64,000 bases of DNA from VSJD01 sp041653875. GTDB taxonomy: Bacteria > Verrucomicrobiota > Kiritimatiellia > JAAZAB01. The DNA is taken from positions 1 to 64,000 of the forward strand of contig JBAZEM010000005.1 in the NCBI GenBank assembly GCA_041653875.1. Direction: 5' to 3'. The position numbers were made by a program, and so were the translations under genes. The notes beneath the pieces are model-generated. The model was not told the DNA's origin and searched no databases. It was given only the letters and a program-made list of their open reading frames with translations. Within the stretch, counting starts at the first letter, position 1; each line of letters opens with the position of its first letter. Positions 59,148-64,000 of this stretch are shown piece by piece.

Positions 59148-59594
59148 TCAGTTCTTCAGTAAATCAGGATATCTGGATTTGACCCAGTTAAGCACATGCG
59201 TTTCCAGGGTTTGTGCAAATTCGATCAGCTCGCCGGCGTCCGTGTCGGTCGCTCCTCCGGCATAATCATATTCCACGGTATTGCGCTTGGTCCTGCAGGC
59301 ATCAAGATAATCCGCGTCCGGCTTGCGCTCGGGCCCGAGAATCACCGGCAAGGCTTGCAGTGTGCGGTAATGGGCCAGATTCTGTGTCGGGCGATAACCT
59401 TCAGCATAAAGCAGGATGGTACAGAGCTTAAGGGCCGCGTTATAGGCAATACCGAAACGCCAGTCCGCGGAAATCCCGCCGGCCTGTGCATCGGCCAAGT
59501 CGCGGCGCACGATGGCCAGCAGATTACCGACCTCTTGCCGACTGGTTTTGTGCAGCTTGAGCCAACCGTTATCTGCCCATTGCTTTAAGGTCAT
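59148..59594 (-). CDS. HEPN-domain protein (MNT/HEPN pair)
   Basis: 148 residues, helical. FGIAYNAALKLCTILLYAEG and a basic-acidic signature RTKRNTVEYDYAGGATD (R-x-x-R-N-x-x-x-Y-D) resemble the HEPN R-x-x-x-x-H-like active-site helix, with N in place of H. It starts 26 bp inside the 3' end of the upstream nucleotidyltransferase gene, so the pair is coupled. HEPN proteins with MNT partners often form toxin-antitoxin systems in which HEPN is the RNase toxin. The active-site substitution makes activity uncertain. Confidence 0.7.
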   Translation of the reverse strand: MTLKQWADNGWLKLHKTSRQEVGNLLAIVRRDLADAQAGGISADWRFGIAYNAALKLCTILLYAEGYRPTQNLAHYRTLQALPVILGPERKPDADYLDACRTKRNTVEYDYAGGATDTDAGELIEFAQTLETHVLNWVKSRYPDLLKN

Positions 59595-60156
59595 TTTCCG
59601 ATCCCACTATCCAGATTCGCGGCGATGCCACAACTGAGACCAGGAAATGCTCCCTGGTTTTCAAACGTTTTGAAAATTCGGCGGCACTGAGCACGTGTGG
59701 ATTAATTTCGCGTCCAAGCTGATTTCCAACGCCGGCCAATAGCCCCGTAATCTTTCGTAGTCCAATGTCGCCAACGACCATTAAATCCACGTCACTTTCG
59801 GGCGTTGCTGTGCCTTGCGCAATCGAGCCGAATACGAACGCGCAATAGACACCTTTTCCCTTCAAGGCTTTGCCGAGCACATCAGCCAGACCGCAAGTTT
59901 TAAGCACAAGCCCGCGGATTTCCGTGAAAAGCGGATGGCATTCATTTGCGGCGTAATAAACGCGATTGCCGTCCTTTCGGCGCAAAACAATGCCTAAAGC
60001 GGTCAGCTTTTCAATATCCTGCCGCACCGCACCGAGGGAAAACCCCGCCCGGCGTTGAATTTCGCGCAGATGGATGGAGTTTGAGGAAGCGCCAAAGAGC
60101 AGGCAAAACACTTCCGCTCGCACCCGTGAGCAAAACAATTGCGCCAATGTGTTCAT
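59569..60156 (-). CDS. Winged-helix + nucleotidyltransferase fusion (MNT antitoxin-like)
   Basis: 195 residues from MNTLAQLFCSRVRAEVFCLL. Residues 1-~75: ArsR/MarR-like winged helix (IHLREIQRRAGFSLGAVRQD, VLRRKDGNRVYYAANECHPL). Residues ~95-190: minimal nucleotidyltransferase, AFVFGSIAQGTATPESDVDL (G-S then D-x-D). The DNA-binding part suggests self-regulation; an inverted repeat CCATAC ... GTATGG at 60170-60190 lies just upstream. The partner HEPN gene overlaps its 3' end. The pair interrupts capF and capG homologues on the same strand. Confidence 0.85.
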   Translation of the reverse strand: MNTLAQLFCSRVRAEVFCLLFGASSNSIHLREIQRRAGFSLGAVRQDIEKLTALGIVLRRKDGNRVYYAANECHPLFTEIRGLVLKTCGLADVLGKALKGKGVYCAFVFGSIAQGTATPESDVDLMVVGDIGLRKITGLLAGVGNQLGREINPHVLSAAEFSKRLKTREHFLVSVVASPRIWIVGSENDLKAMGR

Positions 60157-60169
60157 GCGATCGCTTATA

Positions 60170-60190
60170 CCATACAACCGTTCGGTATGG
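60170..60190. promoter_or_regulatory. Candidate operator of the MNT/HEPN pair
   Basis: CCATAC, 9-bp spacer, GTATGG: an interrupted palindrome 14 bp before the start codon of the winged-helix nucleotidyltransferase. Suits binding of its own N-terminal domain. Confidence 0.45.
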
Positions 60191-60245
60191 CAATACAAAT
60201 GACAGGCACCACTTTGCCCTGATGCATTTTGTGCTCGGGGCGAAC

Positions 60246-61397
60246 TCAATCTAATTGAATTTTCCGGGAATCATTTTCAGTAATGACCGGCATGGCGTGC
60301 GTATCGATCCGGGCGGGATTGAACACCTCCGGCGACCAGAACAATGTAACCAGTTCGCCCGCGCCGACATTTTCGATGGAATGCGTGTAACCCGGCGGAA
60401 TATCCACCACTCGCAAGTCCCGGCCGTTGACGCGATATTCGACAATAGGCCCGCCCTGCACCGGCCTGAACCGAATAATCGCCTGGCCTTCAACAACCAG
60501 AAATTTTTCCGCTTTCGTGTGATGATAATGATTGCCGCGCGTAATACCGGGATACGTTCGCGATATGAAAATCTGGCCGAACGGATACGACTTTACAAAC
60601 TCAACCAGACATCCTCGCGCATCGCGCTTTTGTTCCAAATCATAAGCAAAATCGGCGGTATCCAGATAGGTCAAAAACGTGCCGTAAAGCTTGCGCGCGA
60701 ATTCGCCGCTAAAATCGGGCAAATATAGCGACCTCCGCATTTGCCGAAAAGATTGGATAAGTTCCGCCAATCCGCCCAGGGTGACCTTATAGACCGGCTC
60801 AACCTCCCGATATGCAACACCGGAGGACAGACCTGATTCAACCTGCCGTAAAAAGTCCTGCACAACGTCATCGATATAAATCAACTCCAGTTCCCGGCGC
60901 GGGTCCGAGATTGTGACCGGCAGATCATGGGCGATATTGTGGCAGAAGGTCGCCACCACCGAATTATAATTCGGCCGGCACCATTTCCCAAAAACATTTT
61001 TCAAGCGATAGATGATCGCATGCGCGCCACTGCGTTCGGCATAGGCCAAAACCGCATCTTCCGCCTTGCGCTTGCTCACGCCGTAAGGATTATCCAATGC
61101 GGCCTGGGCCGAAGAAGACATAATCAGAGGCACGGCGCGCTTCAACTTTAACAAGCGATCGCAAATCCAGGCTGTAAAATCGGCGTTGCCGGTCTGGAAT
61201 TCACGCTCATTTTCCGGACGATTGACCCCGGCCAGGTGAAAGATAAAGTCGGCCGACGACAGGGCGGCCGCCAGATCGTTTGCCGGGCTGTCAATATCTA
61301 TCGGCAACAAGGTGTAATCGGAGGGCCGCGCCAGCAGGGCGCTGACCAAATTCCGGCCAATAAAGCCTTTTGCCCCGGTGATGAGCACCGTCCTCAT
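60246..61397 (-). CDS. capF: CapF/WbjC-like bifunctional reductase-cupin epimerase
   Basis: 383 residues. N-terminal SDR: TVLITGAKGFIGRNLVSALL, IFHLAGVNRPENEREFQ, NPYGVSKRKAEDAVLAYAER (Y-x-x-x-K). C-terminal cupin (~residue 255 on): GQIFISRTYPGITRGNHYHH and KFLVVEGQAIIRFRPV, with the metal-binding His cluster. CapF epimerises at C3 and reduces C4 to give UDP-N-acetyl-L-talosamine, the middle step to UDP-L-FucNAc. ATG overlaps the capE stop (ATGA at 61394-61397). Confidence 0.94.
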   Translation of the reverse strand: MRTVLITGAKGFIGRNLVSALLARPSDYTLLPIDIDSPANDLAAALSSADFIFHLAGVNRPENEREFQTGNADFTAWICDRLLKLKRAVPLIMSSSAQAALDNPYGVSKRKAEDAVLAYAERSGAHAIIYRLKNVFGKWCRPNYNSVVATFCHNIAHDLPVTISDPRRELELIYIDDVVQDFLRQVESGLSSGVAYREVEPVYKVTLGGLAELIQSFRQMRRSLYLPDFSGEFARKLYGTFLTYLDTADFAYDLEQKRDARGCLVEFVKSYPFGQIFISRTYPGITRGNHYHHTKAEKFLVVEGQAIIRFRPVQGGPIVEYRVNGRDLRVVDIPPGYTHSIENVGAGELVTLFWSPEVFNPARIDTHAMPVITENDSRKIQLD

Positions 61398-62413
61398 AAA
61401 GGCCGCCCCTCCAACTCCGCCTTCACATACGGCAAACTCCGAAGCATTGCCTCCAGCTCTTTAAGCTTCAGTTGCCGCGTGTTGTGGGAATGATAATCCT
61501 CCAGCTTGGAAAGCTTCACTTCGCCCTCGGTGACAAAAGTGCTGTAGTTCAAATCCCGATTGTCGGCTTTGATCCGGAAATAATCGCCGCAATCCTCCGC
61601 TTTGGCCATCTCTTCGCGCGTCAACAACGTTTCGTACAATTTTTCACCATGCCGCGTGCCGATCACCTTGACCGGATTATCAGCCTTGAAAATATTCTTC
61701 AGGGCCTGGGCCAGGTTGCCGATAGTCGCGGCGGGCGCTTTTTGGATGAAAATATCGCCGGGCGTGGCATGCTGAAACGCATATACCACAAGATCCACGG
61801 CATCGTCGATGGACATCATGAAGCGCGTCATGTTCGGATCGGTGACCGTCAACGGCTTGCCTTCCTTAATCAGCTTGATGAACAGCGGGATCACCGAGCC
61901 GCGCGAGGCCATGACGTTTCCATACCGGGTTCCGCACATGATCGTGCCCAAGGCGCCGGCAATCCGGGACTTGGCCACCATGAGTTTTTCCATGAGCGCC
62001 TTGGTAATCCCCATGGCATTGATCGGGTAGACGGCCTTGTCGGTGCTCAGCACCACCACTTTCTTGACGCCATTATCCATGGCGGCCGACAAAACATTCT
62101 CGGCGCCCAGGGAGTTTGTCATCAGCGCTTCCAGCGGATAAAACTCGCAGGACGGCACCTGTTTCAAGGCGGCGGCGTGAAAGATAAAATCCACGCCCTT
62201 GACGGCATCGCTGACGCTATCCTTATTGCGCACATCGCCGATATAACACTTGATCTTGGGATTGCGGTATTCGATCCGCATATCCTCCTGCTTTTTCTCG
62301 TCGCGGCTGAAGATCCGGATTTCGCGGATATCCGTCGCCAGGAAACGACGCAGAACGGCATTGCCGAAGGTGCCCGTGCCGCCGGTGATCAAAAGCGTTT
62401 TGTCTTTAAACAT
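61394..62413 (-). CDS. capE: CapE/WbjB-like UDP-GlcNAc 4,6-dehydratase/5-epimerase
   Basis: 339 residues from MFKDKTLLITGGTGTFGNAV. FlaA1/CapE-type SDR: G-G-T-G-T-F-G, RIFSRDEKKQEDMRIEYRNP, DFIFHAAALKQVPSCEFYPL, VVLSTDKAVYPINAMGITKA (a Met stands where classical SDRs have the catalytic Tyr, as is usual in this subfamily) and GTRYGNVMASRGSVIPLF. First step from UDP-GlcNAc to UDP-L-FucNAc. Upstream codons in frame overlap a HEPN remnant and are not used. Confidence 0.94.
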   Translation of the reverse strand: MFKDKTLLITGGTGTFGNAVLRRFLATDIREIRIFSRDEKKQEDMRIEYRNPKIKCYIGDVRNKDSVSDAVKGVDFIFHAAALKQVPSCEFYPLEALMTNSLGAENVLSAAMDNGVKKVVVLSTDKAVYPINAMGITKALMEKLMVAKSRIAGALGTIMCGTRYGNVMASRGSVIPLFIKLIKEGKPLTVTDPNMTRFMMSIDDAVDLVVYAFQHATPGDIFIQKAPAATIGNLAQALKNIFKADNPVKVIGTRHGEKLYETLLTREEMAKAEDCGDYFRIKADNRDLNYSTFVTEGEVKLSKLEDYHSHNTRQLKLKELEAMLRSLPYVKAELEGRPL

Positions 62414-62567
62414 GATTTTCCGGGATTCCTGTTTTACGATGTTGCGCATGGGAACAGAGCGTGCCGTATAATCCATCCTCAGGAAGCGGAGCGGATACGA
62501 GCGCCAAATCGGCCCGCGCATGGCGAAGCCAGTCTTCCGGAGATCCGGTCCTTGCTTCATGCGGCAT
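62406..62567 (-). pseudogene. Truncated HEPN-domain gene running into capE
   Basis: 53 codons from MPHEARTGSPEDWLRHARAD, then LALVSAPLPEDGLYGTLCSHAQ, the standard N-terminal helix of HEPN proteins (E-W-L-x-x-A-x-x-D-L ... L-C-x-H-A-Q). After H-A-Q, where Q-A-x-E-K-A-L-K would follow, the frame enters the capE leader and stops inside the capE start. It overlaps the 3' end of the nucleotidyltransferase gene by ~11 bp, as in an intact pair. Confidence 0.7.
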
Positions 62568-62862
62568 AAAGCTCCCTGCCTTCCTGAAGAATGGTCCGGT
62601 AAATGAGTCCCACATTGTCGCGGTTTCGTTCCAAATCCGAAGGAGTCGCAACCAGAAAATCAACCGCAGAGGGGATGCCGAACATCTTCATGTGCAGTTT
62701 TTCGGCGGTAGCAAGCCGCGGCGTGCCTTCCGGCATGACAACCAGCAGGTCGATATCGCTGTCTTTGCCGGCTTCGCCGCGCGAAGCCGATCCGAACAGA
62801 ACAATACGCAAAGGATGGAAAACATCCACGATTCTCCGGACAATCAAGTCCAGTTCATTCAT
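62557..62862 (-). CDS. Minimal nucleotidyltransferase (MNT), partner of the HEPN remnant
   Basis: 101 residues from MNELDLIVRRIVDVFHPLRI, with GGAG 8 nt upstream of ATG 62862. IVLFGSASRGEAGKDSDIDL (G-S-x-x-R-G then D-x-D) is a complete MNT signature; VDFLVATPSDLERNRDNVGL is typical of the C-terminal half. As antitoxin it would AMPylate its HEPN partner, but that partner is truncated here, leaving an orphan antitoxin. Confidence 0.85.
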   Translation of the reverse strand: MNELDLIVRRIVDVFHPLRIVLFGSASRGEAGKDSDIDLLVVMPEGTPRLATAEKLHMKMFGIPSAVDFLVATPSDLERNRDNVGLIYRTILQEGRELYAA

Positions 62863-63113
62863 TGCCGACTCCGGTATAGTTTGGCCTGCGCTATTCATAA
62901 AACCTACGTTTTCATTCAGAACCATTTCAAAGCCAACGGCTTTGAAATTTTGCGCCTGCAAAAACAGCTGGCTTGCTCAATGCCAACCCTGAACGAAGCT
63001 TGGCATTCGCAAGACACATTGTTTTACTTGGATGATAACATAGCGACATGTTGGCGCGATGTCAATTCAAACGCGACATTCAAGCAAAACCGCCGCGTTG
63101 AAACTCCTTGCAT

Positions 63114-64000
63114 TCAATTGGCAAGTTTTTCGAGCAATTCTTCATATCGGCCAATCAGCACATCCCGCGTATAATGCGCCAAAAACGCGCGGCGTCCGGC
63201 CTGCCCCATGGCTTCACGTTGCTCCACCGGCATGGCATAAAACTCCCGCACCCGCTGCGCCAGCGCCGCCGGATCTTCCGGCGGGCATGTCAATCCAGCC
63301 CCAGCCTGGCACACCATATTCGCCGCATCGCCGGCCACCGAGCACAGAATGGGGCGTCCGCACGCCATATACGCCGTGGTTTTTCCGGGAATCGTTATTT
63401 CAAAAAGCGGATCGCGGCGCAAATGGACCAGGACCACATCCGCCAAGGCATAAAACGACGCCATACGCTCCGCCGGCTGACGACTGATAAAGCGCACGTT
63501 TTTCAGCCCTTGCTCATCCGCCTGCTTCCGGAGAGCCTGTTCGTCAACGCCATCGCCAATCAGAACGAACTGCACGGCCGGCACATCGCACAGAAGCGCG
63601 GCTGCCGCCAGAACATTCTGGAGCGCCTGGGCCGCCCCCAGATTGCCGCCGAAGATGATGTTAAACTTTTCGGTCAAACCGAATTCTTCCGCCAGCTTTA
63701 GGTCGGCCGGCACAGGACGATAAATTTTCTCGTCCGCCCAATTGGGAACCACATGAATTTTCTCCGCCGGCACACCCTTGGCGATAAGATTTTGTTTGAA
63801 TCCCGGCGAAATCACACTGAGCGCCGCCGCGCGGCGATAAATGAACTGTGCCAGATGACCAAGCCATCGGATTGCACGCGACGAAGGCTTCAGCATGCCT
63901 GTAGCCATAACCGTTTCCGGCCACATATCCTGAATTTCATAAACAAACGGAATGCGCTTTATCAAACTTATCCACCAGGCCGGAATGCCGATTGTCAATG
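63114..64000 (-). CDS. Glycosyltransferase family 4 protein, partial (5' end outside the window)
   Basis: 295 residues to the right edge, where the frame is still open. GT-B C-terminal domain: FNIIFGGNLGAAQALQNVLA, QFVLIGDGVDEQALRKQAD, RDPLFEITIPGKTTAYMACG and VRFISRQPAERMASFYALAD. IPFVYEIQDMWPETVMATG belongs to the N-terminal acceptor-side domain of WbuB-like enzymes. Closely resembles the transferase at 56768-58000. It would add a sugar to the lipid-linked chain on the cytosolic face of the inner membrane. It is followed by a ~250-bp gap with no gene (62863-63113). Confidence 0.9.
   Translation of the reverse strand, partial: LTIGIPAWWISLIKRIPFVYEIQDMWPETVMATGMLKPSSRAIRWLGHLAQFIYRRAAALSVISPGFKQNLIAKGVPAEKIHVVPNWADEKIYRPVPADLKLAEEFGLTEKFNIIFGGNLGAAQALQNVLAAAALLCDVPAVQFVLIGDGVDEQALRKQADEQGLKNVRFISRQPAERMASFYALADVVLVHLRRDPLFEITIPGKTTAYMACGRPILCSVAGDAANMVCQAGAGLTCPPEDPAALAQRVREFYAMPVEQREAMGQAGRRAFLAHYTRDVLIGRYEELLEKLAN

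Overview
The window reads as a chromosomal piece of a GC-rich Gram-negative-type bacterium, most likely from the PVC superphylum (Kiritimatiellota / Lentisphaerota / Verrucomicrobiota area). The pointers are a giant secreted Ig-repeat polysaccharide-active protein with a tandem paralogue, an mcsA-mcsB pair, a TolC-type outer-membrane efflux lipoprotein, an O-antigen-type sugar cluster, and intergenic spaces packed with palindromes and short-word satellites. The taxonomic placement is inference; no rRNA is present.

Layout. (1) 1-22.8 kb, minus strand: two tandem paralogous genes for secreted giants. The left one is cut by the window edge; the right one is 5762 residues long, with an N-terminal DUF4838-like module followed by about 24 Ig-like repeats, FN3, jelly-roll, LamG-like and F5/8C-like modules. 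(2) 23.2-24.1 kb: a divergent AraC regulator that probably controls them. (3) 24.2-31.6 kb: a small elongation-factor-like protein, PolX, a nucleotidyltransferase pair, a Gfo/Idh/MocA oxidoreductase, a small winged-helix regulator bracketed by two 34-bp palindromes, and a decayed DCC / lipase-maturation-factor pair. (4) 31.7-34.4 kb: an azoreductase and a GH15 glucoamylase-type enzyme. (5) 34.5-41.6 kb: a complete efflux operon (HlyD adaptor, two ABC ATPases, two permeases, TolC-like lipoprotein). (6) 41.6-48.3 kb: DJ-1/PfpI, a polyprenyl-phosphate sugar transferase, a YuiD-like PAP2 protein, an SGNH hydrolase, McsA/McsB, IlvE and tRNA-Phe. (7) 48.4-64 kb, minus strand: a surface-polysaccharide cluster with CapE, CapF and CapG homologues (UDP-N-acetyl-L-fucosamine route), two WbuB-like glycosyltransferases, an NAD-dependent epimerase, a WbpL/WecA-type initiating transferase and a large membrane protein. 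It is interrupted by MNT/HEPN modules, an AAA ATPase, a YdcF-like protein and a REP-associated tyrosine transposase (RAYT) element.

The most unusual content is the repeat layer. A MITE-like element occurs three times. It carries a 36-bp near-palindrome that is nested inside itself to different depths (one, two and three units), always by insertion of an inverted copy at the centre. Many other loci hold paired hairpins with GTAG at the foot, the hallmark of REP/BIME sequences, while a RAYT gene lies in the same window. Several of these repeats sit in frame inside protein-coding genes (an epimerase and a membrane protein), like Rickettsia palindromic elements.
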